Part shown: positions 8,704 to 16,582 of the stretch, in pieces | How positions within the stretch are numbered: the first letter of the stretch is position 1 | Layout of the letters: each line of letters begins with the position of its first letter | Assembly (NCBI GenBank): GCA_963810055.1 | Contig: CAWEME010000012.1 | Span: forward strand, 372,001 to 436,000 | Direction: 5' to 3' | Source of the DNA: REEB95 sp963810055 | GTDB taxonomy: Bacteria > Pseudomonadota > Alphaproteobacteria > ATCC43930 > CGMCC-115725 | DNA: 64,000 nucleotides | Translations under genes and position numbers: made by a program | The notes under the pieces: model-generated | Seen by the model: the letters and a program-made list of their open reading frames with translations, nothing else | Database searches by the model: none | Told to the model about the DNA's origin: nothing

Positions 8704-9633
8704 ATGACCCCTTCCTTTTTGTCACGCGCTCACGCGGATGCGGTCTTTGCCGTGACGGCTCCGGACGGCGCGGTGCTGCCGGTCTATGAGTTCAAGGGCC
8801 CGGCGCAGGCGCCCGCGCTGCTTTTCGGGCACGCCAACGGCTTCCCCACCGGCGCCTATGCGCCCTGGCTCAAGGAACTGGCCAAGGACGTCCACGTCTT
8901 CTCCCATGACGCGCGCGGCAATGGCGGCTCGCGCTGGCCCGCGGGTCCGCTCGATCAGGTGTTCCACGCCGCGCGCCTGGCCGATGATCTTCGGCTGGTG
9001 ACCGAGGCGGTGACGGCGCGGCTCGGCGGTTCGGTGCCCGCCTATCTCGGCCATTCGCTCGGCAGCGCCTCGGCGCTCGATCTCGCCATAGCGGGAAGCC
9101 TGCCCCGTTTCCCCGCGCTGATGCTGATCGACCCGCCGGTCTTCCCCAACGCGCGCGCCAAATCCCATGACGAGGCGGTGCGCGTCCATAGCCGTCTGCT
9201 GGCGATCACGCGCAAACGCCGCGCCGATTGGCCGAGCGTCGAAGCGTTCTGCGAACGGCTTAAATCCGCCAACGGCGTCTTCGCCAGATTCCCCGCCGCC
9301 ATGCTCGAGGCCTATGGCCGAGCCGCGCTCAAGCCCAAGCCCGAAGGCGGCTTCACCTTGTGCTGCCCGCCCGAGGTCGAATACGCGATCTACGAGGCGC
9401 ATCGCGTTTCCGGCAGCTGGGACAAGCTCGAGCGGGTTTCGGCCCATCTCGAACTCGTCGGCGCCGATCCCAACCGGCCGGATCATGACTGGATTTCGAA
9501 CGCCATCACCGAAATGGCGGATGCCATGAAACACGCGCACCTCACCGTGCTGGAAGGCGCCGGGCATCTGATGATCTCCGAGGAGCCGGAGCGGCTTTTG
9601 GCGCTGGTGAAAAGCTGGCTCGGCTGCGGTTGA
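8704..9633 (+). CDS. alpha/beta hydrolase
   Basis: A 309-residue alpha/beta-hydrolase with an intact triad. The nucleophile elbow is GHSLGSA (S118), the oxyanion-side motif is FGHANGFPTG, the likely acid lies in VGADPNRPDHDW, and the histidine is in GAGHLM near the end. No signal peptide, so it is cytoplasmic. Its substrate cannot be told; such genes are often named lysophospholipase-like or haloperoxidase-like. It is cotranscribed with lolA and is followed by an intrinsic terminator. Confidence 0.8.
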   Translation: MTPSFLSRAHADAVFAVTAPDGAVLPVYEFKGPAQAPALLFGHANGFPTGAYAPWLKELAKDVHVFSHDARGNGGSRWPAGPLDQVFHAARLADDLRLVTEAVTARLGGSVPAYLGHSLGSASALDLAIAGSLPRFPALMLIDPPVFPNARAKSHDEAVRVHSRLLAITRKRRADWPSVEAFCERLKSANGVFARFPAAMLEAYGRAALKPKPEGGFTLCCPPEVEYAIYEAHRVSGSWDKLERVSAHLELVGADPNRPDHDWISNAITEMADAMKHAHLTVLEGAGHLMISEEPERLLALVKSWLGCG

Positions 9634-9670
9634 GTTCCCCGGTCCTGAATCCAGCCATGCGTCTCTCGCA

Positions 9671-9702
9671 GGCCCCGCATGCGTGGGGCTGCAGCTTTTT
9701 TT
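9671..9702 (+). terminator. terminator of the lolA-hydrolase unit
   Basis: A GC-rich stem pairs 9672-9678 with 9683-9689 (one G-T wobble) around loop ATGC. It is followed by a short GCAGC spacer and seven T residues at 9696-9702. It lies 38 bases after the hydrolase stop. Confidence 0.75.
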
Positions 9703-9734
9703 CCCTTATTTCCTGCCTATTTAATATTGAGAAG

Positions 9735-9754
9735 CCGCCGGTTTCGGCCGGCGG
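9735..9754. repeat. small inverted repeat
   Basis: A perfect 7-bp stem (9735-9741 with 9748-9754) with a 6-base loop, in the hairpin-rich gap before xthA. Function unknown. Confidence 0.4.
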
Positions 9755-9800
9755 GCCGGGGGGCCCATCATAGCCCCTGCGGCATCCCGATGGGACTTCC

Positions 9801-9842
9801 GGCGCCTGGCCACTCCCCCCCGGCCAGGCGCCTTCATTTTTT
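9801..9842 (+). terminator. strong hairpin with T-tract before xthA
   Basis: A perfect 11-bp stem (9801-9811 with 9822-9832) with a C-rich 10-base loop, then TTCATTTTTT. It looks like a second intrinsic terminator or an attenuator, and its end overlaps the tandem repeat beginning at 9831. Confidence 0.6.
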
Positions 9843-9914
9843 GGGCCGGGTTCGCCGGCCGGGGCATTTTTGCCCGGCTTCGCCCTCCGGGCATTTTGGG
9901 CGGCTCTTCGCCGC
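9831..9914. repeat. three degenerate 28-nt tandem repeats
   Basis: Three adjacent units of exactly 28 bases (9831-9858, 9859-9886, 9887-9914). Each has a CATTTT core, a GC-rich middle and TTCGCC near its end; a partial fourth unit (CCGGCATTG) follows. The 322-base gap 9634-9955 thus contains hairpins and this array but no open frame of coding character. It ends about 40 bases before xthA. Confidence 0.65.
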
Positions 9915-9955
9915 CCGGCATTGTCCAACCCCGCCGCTTCGTGTTTTAAATTCCC

Positions 9956-10753
9956 ATGGCCTTGACCATCGCCACCTGGAACATCAACTCGGTGCGACTC
10001 AGAATCGGCAATCTGGCGCGGCTCGCCCGCGAGCTTTCGCCCGACGTGATCTGCCTCCAGGAAACCAAGACGCCGGACGAATTCTTTCCGCGCGAGCAGG
10101 TGGCGGCGCTCGGCTACAAGCACATGCTGATCCGCGGCATGAAGGGCTATAACGGCGTCGCGATCCTGTCGCGCGTGGCGCTGTCGCAAACCCGCGACCA
10201 GAGCTGGTGCGGGCGCGAGGATTGCCGGCACGTCGTCGCAGGCCTGCCCGGCGGGATCGAACTGCATAATATCTACGTGCCGGCGGGCGGCGACGAACCC
10301 GACCCCGAGACCAACGCCAAATTCGCCCATAAGCTGCAATTCCTCGACGAGGTGTCGAATTACTTCGCCGGCGAAAAGGCGCGCAAGAAGACCATGATCC
10401 TGGTCGGCGATCTCAACATCGCGCCCTTGGAAAACGACGTTTGGTCGCACAAGCAGCTCTTGGACGTGGTGAGCCATACGCCGATCGAAGTGGAGAAATT
10501 GACCCGGCTCCAGCATCGCGGCGCCTTCGTCGACGCGGTCCGGCATTTCATCCCGCCCGAGGAACGGCTTTACACCTGGTGGAGCTATCGCGCCCGCGAC
10601 TGGGCGGAATCCGACCGCGGCCGGCGGCTCGACCATATCTGGGTCTCGCCCGCGCTCCAGGGCCGCCTCAAGAAAACCGAGGTGCACCGCCAAGCCCGCG
10701 GCTGGAAGCAGCCTTCGGACCACGTTCCGGTCCTGATCCGGCTCGGGGACTGA
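9956..10753 (+). CDS. xthA: exodeoxyribonuclease III
   Basis: A 265-residue AP endonuclease and 3'-5' exonuclease of base-excision repair. Family motifs are intact: TWNINSVR at the N-terminus, ICLQETK (metal-binding Glu), GDLNIAP (catalytic Asp-Asn), RLDHIW and the C-terminal SDHVPV (catalytic Asp-His). Length matches the family. The start ATG opens directly on the conserved core, so no other start is plausible. It stands alone after the repeat-rich gap. Confidence 0.95.
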   Translation: MALTIATWNINSVRLRIGNLARLARELSPDVICLQETKTPDEFFPREQVAALGYKHMLIRGMKGYNGVAILSRVALSQTRDQSWCGREDCRHVVAGLPGGIELHNIYVPAGGDEPDPETNAKFAHKLQFLDEVSNYFAGEKARKKTMILVGDLNIAPLENDVWSHKQLLDVVSHTPIEVEKLTRLQHRGAFVDAVRHFIPPEERLYTWWSYRARDWAESDRGRRLDHIWVSPALQGRLKKTEVHRQARGWKQPSDHVPVLIRLGD

Positions 10754-10800
10754 AGGACGTAGCGCACCGGAGCTTGCGAAAGCGCGCGGCCGCTAAATCC

Positions 10801-11304
10801 CTAACTGGCGCGGTAGAGATAGTGGCGGCCTTCGCGCACGCCGTCGGGCGGGGGCAGGGATTCCCAGCCCGGCAGCTCGAGCGGCTTCTCGCTCACCACC
10901 ACCGCGCCGGCACGCAAAATAGGCGCGAGCAAGGGCGCCAGCTCCGCGGCCAGCCGCGCCTGGTCGGTCACCGGAAAGTTGAGATGCGCGAGCGCGACGC
11001 TGCGCTTCAGCCGATCCCAGTGGCGCGGCAGGGTCTCACGCGGGTCGCCGGATATCCGCTCGCCGGGCTCGGGCGCGTCGGGAATGACGGGCGAAACCGG
11101 TCCGGCGTCGAACACGATGAGTTCACGCCGGCGCAGGATTTCGCGCAGATGGTCGAAGGCGCTGCCGTCGCCGTAACCCACTTGCAACGCCGGGCCGGGC
11201 AGCTGCGCGGTCAGGTCGGCGGCGCGCTCGAGGCAGGCGCGCTGCGCCATCAATCGCCGGATGAACATGTCGAGTCCGCTCAATCGACCCGCCCCGCAAC
11301 GCAT
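10801..11304 (-). CDS. small S-adenosylmethionine methyltransferase (Methyltransf_17-like)
   Basis: A protein of about 168 residues resembling the small alphaproteobacterial methyltransferase family. It has an N-terminal helix (MFIRRLMAQRACL), then the SAM-binding stretch GPALQVGYGDGSAFDHLR and a strand ending in IVFD. The usual glycine-rich motif I is kept, though changed from the common LGLGNG form to VGYGDG. ATG 11304 is preferred; a TTG three codons earlier is also in frame. Substrate unknown. It stands alone, divergent from the small membrane protein gene. Confidence 0.65.
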   Translation of the reverse strand: MRCGAGRLSGLDMFIRRLMAQRACLERAADLTAQLPGPALQVGYGDGSAFDHLREILRRRELIVFDAGPVSPVIPDAPEPGERISGDPRETLPRHWDRLKRSVALAHLNFPVTDQARLAAELAPLLAPILRAGAVVVSEKPLELPGWESLPPPDGVREGRHYLYRAS

Positions 11305-11494
11305 GTCCCGCAATCAGGGGGTCAGCATCGCCCAGGCGATTCAGCTTGTCGAGGGCAACGCCGGGATAGAGGGGCCGATCCGGAGCGTTTGCGGCCGCGA
11401 CTCGGGGATATCGGGGCGGAATCCATCCTAGGTTTCTGGCGAGGGGCGCGGGATCGGGAGTATCTTCCGGGCCGGCCCGAGTCGAGGGGACGCG

Positions 11495-11776
11495 ATGCCG
11501 TTGGTCAAATACATGCGCCTAGTCACCTACCCGCGCCGGCAGCCGGGCCGCAAGGAACGCCTGTTTTTGGCCGGGCTGTGGGTGATCGCGGCCGGTTCCG
11601 TGGTCGCCGGATTTCTCCTCCGCATCCTCGCCGGCTTCACCCACCGGCTCGATATCCGCTTCGGCGGCATCGCGCTGATCGCGCTGGGGTTGCTGATCGC
11701 CATGCTGGCCGCGGGGGCCGAAAGCTTCGCCCGCCGCCGCACGCACCGGACCGGGAATCAGGGCACCAAGCGGTAG
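11495..11776 (+). CDS. small inner-membrane protein, unknown
   Basis: A 93-residue protein with two hydrophobic helices (about residues 24-45 and 54-75) and a basic tail (RRRTHRTGNQGTKR). Support for a real gene is a GAGGGG box six bases before the ATG and clean membrane topology. Its last 19 bases overlap the 3' end of the convergent response-regulator gene. No family recognised. Confidence 0.5.
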   Translation: MPLVKYMRLVTYPRRQPGRKERLFLAGLWVIAAGSVVAGFLLRILAGFTHRLDIRFGGIALIALGLLIAMLAAGAESFARRRTHRTGNQGTKR

Positions 11777-12447
11777 CCGCCGGGCTCGGTGACCAGGATC
11801 TCGGCCTTGGCGGGATCGCGCTCGATCTTCCGCCGCAGCCGGTAGACATGGGTTTCGAGCGTGTGGGTGGTGACGCCCGAATTGTAGCCCCAGACTTCGT
11901 TGAGAAGAACGTCCCGGCCGATGACCCGCGATCCGGCGCGGTAGAGGAATTTGAGAATCGCGGTTTCCTTTTCGGTGAGCCGCACCTTCTTGCGCTTCGC
12001 GTCGTCGATCAGCAGCTTGGCGCTGGGCCGGAAGGTATAAGGCCCGATGGTGAACACCGCGTCCTCGCTCTGCTCGTGCTGGCGCAGCTGGGCCCTGAGC
12101 CGCGCCAACAGGACGTGGAGCCGGAAGGGCTTGGTGATGTAGTCGTTGGCGCCGCTGTCGAGCCCGAGCACGGCGTCGGCGTCGCTGTCGGCCGCGGTCA
12201 GCATCAGGATCGGCGACCGCACGCCCTCGCGCCGCATCAGCCGGCACAATTCGCGTCCGTCCATGTCGGGCAGTCCCACGTCCAGCAGCACCGCGTCATG
12301 GTATTGGCGCTTGACGCATTCGAGCGCCTCGGCCGCCGTGCCGGCCTCGACCGCGGCGAATTCCTCGTGCAGCTGCAATTGCTCGGCGAGCGAATGGCGC
12401 AACGCGGCGTCGTCGTCCACGATCAGGATCTTGCGGTTCGAACTCAT
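11758..12447 (-). CDS. OmpR-family response regulator
   Basis: A 229-residue two-component regulator. The receiver domain has acidic pair VDDD near residue 11, phospho-acceptor Asp in AVLLDVGLPDMDG and conserved Lys in YITKPF. The C-terminal half is a winged-helix DNA-binding domain (LTEKETAILKFLYR, THTLETHVYRLRRKIE). I place the start at ATG 12447 because the receiver begins there; upstream in-frame residues have no family character. No sensor kinase is adjacent, so its partner lies elsewhere. Confidence 0.9.
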   Translation of the reverse strand: MSSNRKILIVDDDAALRHSLAEQLQLHEEFAAVEAGTAAEALECVKRQYHDAVLLDVGLPDMDGRELCRLMRREGVRSPILMLTAADSDADAVLGLDSGANDYITKPFRLHVLLARLRAQLRQHEQSEDAVFTIGPYTFRPSAKLLIDDAKRKKVRLTEKETAILKFLYRAGSRVIGRDVLLNEVWGYNSGVTTHTLETHVYRLRRKIERDPAKAEILVTEPGGYRLVP

Positions 12448-12578
12448 GCCAATTCCGGCTCCCGGCTCGGGATAGTGATATAGGGGCTTGAGCCCCGGTC
12501 CAACCGCGACCAGCCCGCCCGGCACTTCATGATAGGCGGGGACCGGGCCGTCTCTCCCCGCGGAATTCCGGGAAAGCC

Positions 12579-13436
12579 TCAGGATTCAAGCACTTGCATC
12601 AAGGCGGCGCGGCCGAGGGGGAGATCGGGCGCGGCCAGGAGCCCAAGCAGGCTGAAATGGTCCTCGCCCGGCAATTCAAGGGTTTCGACGGCGGCGCCTT
12701 GCTCGCGCCAGGAGGCGGCGAAGCCCCGCGTCTGGCGGCGCAGCTCCAGGCTTTCCCGCCCGCCCGAGGCCACCAGCACGCGGCAGGCGGCGGGCGGCGG
12801 CCAGTGCGCCGGGCTCAGGCGCCAGGCTTCGTCGCGGTCCAGATGCAGGCTGGCGTTGAGAAAGGAAAGCCGCACCGGCTCGAGATCGTAGACCCCGCCC
12901 AGGCCGATCGCGCTCCGGACCGGCCGGCCCAGAAGCTCATAAGGCCGCGTGGGCATGACCGCCGCCATCATGGCGAGATGCGCTCCGGCGCCGTGGCCGG
13001 CGAGATGGATGCGCGTCGGGTCGATGTCGAGTTCGGCGGCGTTGCGGTAGAGCCAGACCACGGCTCGCCGCGCCTGCTCGACCATCTCGCCCAGAGTCAC
13101 CGCCGGCGCCAGGCCGTAATTGACCAACGCCACCGCGACGCCGCGTTCGAGGAAAGGGGGCGCGAGAAAGGCGAAGCCGCTCTTGTCGAGCGATTGCCAG
13201 TCGCCGCCGTGAAAGAAAACCAGCAACGGAGAGATTTTCCCGGGCACCGGGAAGAAATCCAGATTCTCGCGCGCGCCCGGCCCATAGGCGAGATCGAGCC
13301 GGGCCGCGCCGCCGCCGCGCGCCCGCTCGGACAAATCGTCCCAGCGCCGGATATGATGGAAAAACGACGGCGTCGATGCGCGCGGATTCAATTGCGCGTC
13401 GAGATCGGCCTGCTCGTAGTCGCGGTAAACCGGCAT
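12579..13436 (-). CDS. arylformamidase-like alpha/beta hydrolase lacking the nucleophile serine
   Basis: A 285-residue protein with the arylformamidase/esterase-D pattern: HGGDWQSLDKSGFAFLAP forms the oxyanion loop, followed by LVNYGLAP and WLYRNAAEL. The nucleophile elbow should read GHSAGG, but here it is GHGAGA: residue 149 is glycine (codon 12992-12990, GGC; serine AGC is one base away). The histidine (EDHFSLL, H260) and a plausible acid near 228 remain. As written the protein should lack normal hydrolase chemistry. It may be a non-catalytic relative, a decaying gene or a base error. It lies upstream of the response-regulator gene on the same strand, 131 bases away. Confidence 0.8.
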   Translation of the reverse strand: MPVYRDYEQADLDAQLNPRASTPSFFHHIRRWDDLSERARGGGAARLDLAYGPGARENLDFFPVPGKISPLLVFFHGGDWQSLDKSGFAFLAPPFLERGVAVALVNYGLAPAVTLGEMVEQARRAVVWLYRNAAELDIDPTRIHLAGHGAGAHLAMMAAVMPTRPYELLGRPVRSAIGLGGVYDLEPVRLSFLNASLHLDRDEAWRLSPAHWPPPAACRVLVASGGRESLELRRQTRGFAASWREQGAAVETLELPGEDHFSLLGLLAAPDLPLGRAALMQVLES

Positions 13437-13482
13437 CGCGCCATCCTAGTGCAAAGCTCGGGGCGTCATGTATAAATCCGGC

Positions 13483-14391
13483 ATGACCGGCGTTTCCTTC
13501 GTCGTCACCGTCTACAACAAGGCGGGGTTCTTGGCCCCGGTGCTGGGCGCGATCTTCGGTCAGCAGGGCGATTTCGAGCGCGAATACATCTTCATCGACG
13601 ACGGTTCGACCGACGAATCGCCGGAGGTTCTCGCCCGGCTCTGCGCCGGACGGACGGATACGCGCCTGATCCGCCAGGAAAACGCCGGCCCGGCCAAGGC
13701 GACCAACGCCGCCGTCAAAGCGGCGCGGCTTCCCTGGCTCAAGATCGTCGACGGCGACGATCTGCTGGCGCCGTGGTGCACGCAATCCCTGCTCGATGCC
13801 GCCTCCCGCCTGGGCGCCAAATTCGCGCTCGGATCGAACGTCTATTACGAAGCCGGCAGGCCCGAAGATTTCGCGCGCTTTCGTCAGGCCGAAACGGCGC
13901 CGCGCAAGCGCGATTTGTTCGCCGAATGCCTCAAGAACGCGCCCTGCAACCTGACGCCGACGCTGATCGACCGCGCGCTTTATTGGGAAGTGGGCGGCTG
14001 CGACGAACGGCTTTTCACCCAGGATTTCTCGCTGCTGCTGCGGCTTTCCTGGCGCGAGCAGCCCGCCATGATCGACCGCGTCGTCAGCGCCAGCCCGGCG
14101 GAATCGGGCGGTCGGGTCTCCGGCAACCAGCGCCTCATGCTCAAGGAGATCAACCAGGCGATGCTCTATTTCCTCGCCGAACATCCCGAGCTGCCCTGGC
14201 GGCAGCGCCGCATTGCGCTCGAACGCGCCTGCGGCCGCGCCTGGAAATGGCAGCGCCGGCATCGCGGCGCCTCGATCGGGTCGCGCTGGTTCTGGTTCTA
14301 CGCGCTGGCGAAGCTCGCGCCGCCCGGCTTGGCCGCGGCCTTCCTGCCTCGGACCCTCGACGCCTTCGCCGAAACGGACGAGGCGCGATGA
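13483..14391 (+). CDS. family 2 glycosyltransferase (first of tandem pair)
   Basis: A 302-residue GT-A glycosyltransferase that probably adds a sugar to a surface or lipid acceptor. Key residues are FVVTVYNK at the N-terminus, the nucleotide-binding FIDDGSTD (D39, D40) and the metal-binding VDGDD (D90-D93). No membrane segment is evident. I chose ATG 13483 because the paralogue immediately downstream starts at the same residue (MTGISF). Start and stop of the two genes overlap as ATGA, so they are translationally coupled. Confidence 0.85.
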   Translation: MTGVSFVVTVYNKAGFLAPVLGAIFGQQGDFEREYIFIDDGSTDESPEVLARLCAGRTDTRLIRQENAGPAKATNAAVKAARLPWLKIVDGDDLLAPWCTQSLLDAASRLGAKFALGSNVYYEAGRPEDFARFRQAETAPRKRDLFAECLKNAPCNLTPTLIDRALYWEVGGCDERLFTQDFSLLLRLSWREQPAMIDRVVSASPAESGGRVSGNQRLMLKEINQAMLYFLAEHPELPWRQRRIALERACGRAWKWQRRHRGASIGSRWFWFYALAKLAPPGLAAAFLPRTLDAFAETDEAR

Positions 14392-15293
14392 CCGGCATCT
14401 CCTTTGTCGTCACGGTCTACAACAAGGCGCCCTATCTGCCGGCGGTGCTGGCGGCGTTGTTCGGCCAGGAAGGCGATTTCGCGCGCGAATACATCTTCGT
14501 CGACGACGGCTCGACCGACGGCTCGGGCGCGCTGCTCGACAATCTCTGCGCCGGCCGCGCGGATGCGCGGATCATCCATCAGGCCAATGCCGGCCTGTCC
14601 GCGGCCACCATCGCCGGCGTCAAGGCGGCCAGGCTCCCTTGGCTCAAGCTGGTGGACGGCGACGACGTGCTCGCGCCCTATTGCGCGCGCGTCCTGCTCG
14701 ACGCGGCTGTGCTTCTCGACGTCAAGTTCGCCTATGGCGGCTGGGTGGTCTTTCCGCCCGGTGAAAAATTCGATTTCAGCCGCTTCGATCCCGCGCATGC
14801 TGCGCCGAAGCGGGTCGAACCCTTCGGCGAGTTCATCAAGAACTGTCCGGTGACCATGAGCCGCACGCTCATCGAGCTGGCGCAATTCTGGCGAGTGGGC
14901 GGCGTCGATCCGCGCATTTCGACGGTGGATCATTCGCTGCTGCTGCGGCTCTCCTGGCGAGGGCCCGCGGCGGAGCTGGATTTGGCCCTGGGCGCCACCT
15001 CGGAAATCGTGCCCGGGCGCATGAGCGACAATGTCGGCTTCATGCTGCACGAAACCAACCGCTCCATCCTCTATTTTCTGGACGAGACCGAGGGGATTCC
15101 CTGGCGTTACCGCTATACCGCGACCGAGCGCGCCTTCGGCCGCGCCTGGAAATGGCAGCGCCGGCATAGAGGCGCCTCGATCGGGTCGCGCTGGTTCTGG
15201 CTCTACGCGCTGGCGAAACTGGGCTTTACCACGGTGGTGGCGCCTTATCTGCCCCAGACCCTCGACGCCTTCGCGCCGGCGCGCGAAAATTAA
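14388..15293 (+). CDS. family 2 glycosyltransferase (second of tandem pair)
   Basis: A 301-residue paralogue of the gene before it, with the same motifs at the same positions (DDGSTD at 39-44, DGDD at 90-93). The C-terminal block RAWKWQRRHRGASIGSRW is shared exactly and is nearly identical even at the DNA level (about 14231-14310 against 15140-15220). The N-terminal halves differ more, suggesting duplication followed by gene conversion of the 3' part. The ATG overlaps the previous stop. Acceptor and donor are unknown. Confidence 0.85.
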   Translation: MTGISFVVTVYNKAPYLPAVLAALFGQEGDFAREYIFVDDGSTDGSGALLDNLCAGRADARIIHQANAGLSAATIAGVKAARLPWLKLVDGDDVLAPYCARVLLDAAVLLDVKFAYGGWVVFPPGEKFDFSRFDPAHAAPKRVEPFGEFIKNCPVTMSRTLIELAQFWRVGGVDPRISTVDHSLLLRLSWRGPAAELDLALGATSEIVPGRMSDNVGFMLHETNRSILYFLDETEGIPWRYRYTATERAFGRAWKWQRRHRGASIGSRWFWLYALAKLGFTTVVAPYLPQTLDAFAPAREN

Positions 15294-15323
15294 AGCCCCG
15301 CCGCCCGCCCGCAGCGGAATCCC

Positions 15324-16148
15324 TCAGGCCGAGCGCCGCGCCGCCTTGATCTCCCTTTCCAGCTCTCTTACCAGCGTGCCTTGCGCCGCGATCATCCCGG
15401 TCCGGGTGGGCGGGCCCTTCAGAATCGTCTCGAATACGACCCCGATCGCCGCGCCCACGAACGGACCGACGATGTAGATCCAGGTGGTCGCGAGATCGCC
15501 GCGCACCAGATCGGGAGCGAGCGAGCGCACCGGGTTCATCGAAGCGCCGCTGAAGGGCGCGGCCCAAAGCCCGGCGAGCGCGATGTAACTGCCGACCGCG
15601 ATGGCGCCGTTGGTGCCGATGTTGCGGGCGCCCGAAGCGGTGCCCAGGATCGTATTCACCAGGCCCGCGGTGAGCAGCACTTCCATGGCCAGCGCCTGAA
15701 GCGCGTTCACGCCCATGCCCGGTTCGGTGGCGCCGAGATTCCCGCTCGTTCCGAACAGAAGGCGCAGGAAGATCGCGGCCAACAGACCGCCCACGATCTG
15801 CCCGATGATGTAGCCGGGGACGCGGGACCAGGGAAAATTCCGCCGCAAGGCGAAGGCGAAGGTGACGGCGGGATTGAGATGCGCCCCGCTCACCGTGCCC
15901 ATGAAGTAGATGATGACCATGACCATGAGGCCGGGCGCCGCCACTTCCATGCCCAAGGTGACGGCGCCGCCGCTCTTCGCCGCCGCCACGCCCGATCCCG
16001 CGGCCACCAGGACCAGCAGGAAGGTCCCCCAGGTTTCCGAGAAAATCCGCCGCCATTCGTAGGACGAATCCAGGAAATTGGGCGGCAGCGATGCGCGCAA
16101 CATGCGTCGCAGTTGTCCCTTCTTCAGTTTCTCTTGGCGTGATTTCAT
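15324..16148 (-). CDS. MIP-family aquaporin
   Basis: A 274-residue channel of the major intrinsic protein family. Six membrane segments and two half-helices are visible; the first pore motif is the standard NPA (SGAHLNPAVTFAF), the second is NPV (SGASMNPVRSLAPD). Cytoplasmic tails at both ends are longer than in AqpZ. The start is ATG 16148 behind GGAGG. NPV in the second loop occurs in some bacterial MIP channels; whether it carries water, glycerol or another small solute cannot be told from the sequence. It is convergent with the glycosyltransferase pair. Confidence 0.88.
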   Translation of the reverse strand: MKSRQEKLKKGQLRRMLRASLPPNFLDSSYEWRRIFSETWGTFLLVLVAAGSGVAAAKSGGAVTLGMEVAAPGLMVMVIIYFMGTVSGAHLNPAVTFAFALRRNFPWSRVPGYIIGQIVGGLLAAIFLRLLFGTSGNLGATEPGMGVNALQALAMEVLLTAGLVNTILGTASGARNIGTNGAIAVGSYIALAGLWAAPFSGASMNPVRSLAPDLVRGDLATTWIYIVGPFVGAAIGVVFETILKGPPTRTGMIAAQGTLVRELEREIKAARRSA

Positions 16149-16284
16149 GGCGACCTCCAATTCAGGGATGCGGCTCGAATGTGACGGAATCGAGGCAATT
16201 GCGATTTTCATCGATACCAGGAAAGCCGAGGGTTTCGCAAACATCCGGCTGTGGTAGAAGCATGCCCGGCAGCATGAGGGTTTG

Positions 16285-16461
16285 ATGGCGCGACGGGCCA
16301 AGGACGATCTGCGCGGCGACCGGAGAGAACGGTCCGCGCGGCGAGGCGGCGGAACGCGCCGGGGCACGGCGCGAAGCTGGATGGTCGCGGCGTTCTGGGC
16401 GTTCCTGCTGATCGGCGGCGTGTCGCTTATTTGCGCTATGGCGAGGGATTACCGTCGCTAA
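16285..16461 (+). pseudogene. duplicated 5' fragment of the penicillin-binding protein gene
   Basis: ATG 16285 has a good GAGGG box and encodes the basic cytoplasmic start (MARRAKDD...) and first membrane helix of the downstream PBP. It then loses frame and stops after 58 codons. It is the upstream copy of a tandem duplication. As written, ribosomes starting here make only a short membrane peptide. Confidence 0.7.
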
Positions 16462-16582
16462 GGACGATCTGCGCGGCGACCGGAGAGAACGGTCCGCGCG
16501 GCGAGGCGGCGGAACGCGCCGGGGCACGGCGCGAAGCTGGATGGTCGCGGCGTTCTGGGCGTTCCTGCTGATCGGCGGCGTG
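16300..16582 (+). repeat. 123-bp perfect direct repeat, 160-bp period
   Basis: Positions 16300-16422 and 16460-16582 are identical over 123 bases. The 37 bases between them resemble the sequence that follows the second copy for about 20 bases but lack two C residues. With those two bases restored, the duplication would be in frame (54 codons). Confidence 0.92.

Noticed and set aside
9831..9914. 28-nt repeats as a CRISPR array
   Set aside because: The units are contiguous without spacers, are degenerate, and there are no cas genes nearby.
10441..12483. A 680-codon plus-strand frame spanning the end of xthA, the methyltransferase and the response regulator
   Set aside because: It crosses several real genes in other frames or strands and shows low-complexity Arg/Gly composition and no family motifs.
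13773..15293. A 506-codon frame suggesting a single fused glycosyltransferase
   Set aside because: Its first ~205 codons are an out-of-frame reading of the first gene; the real second gene starts at 14388 with an ATGA overlap.
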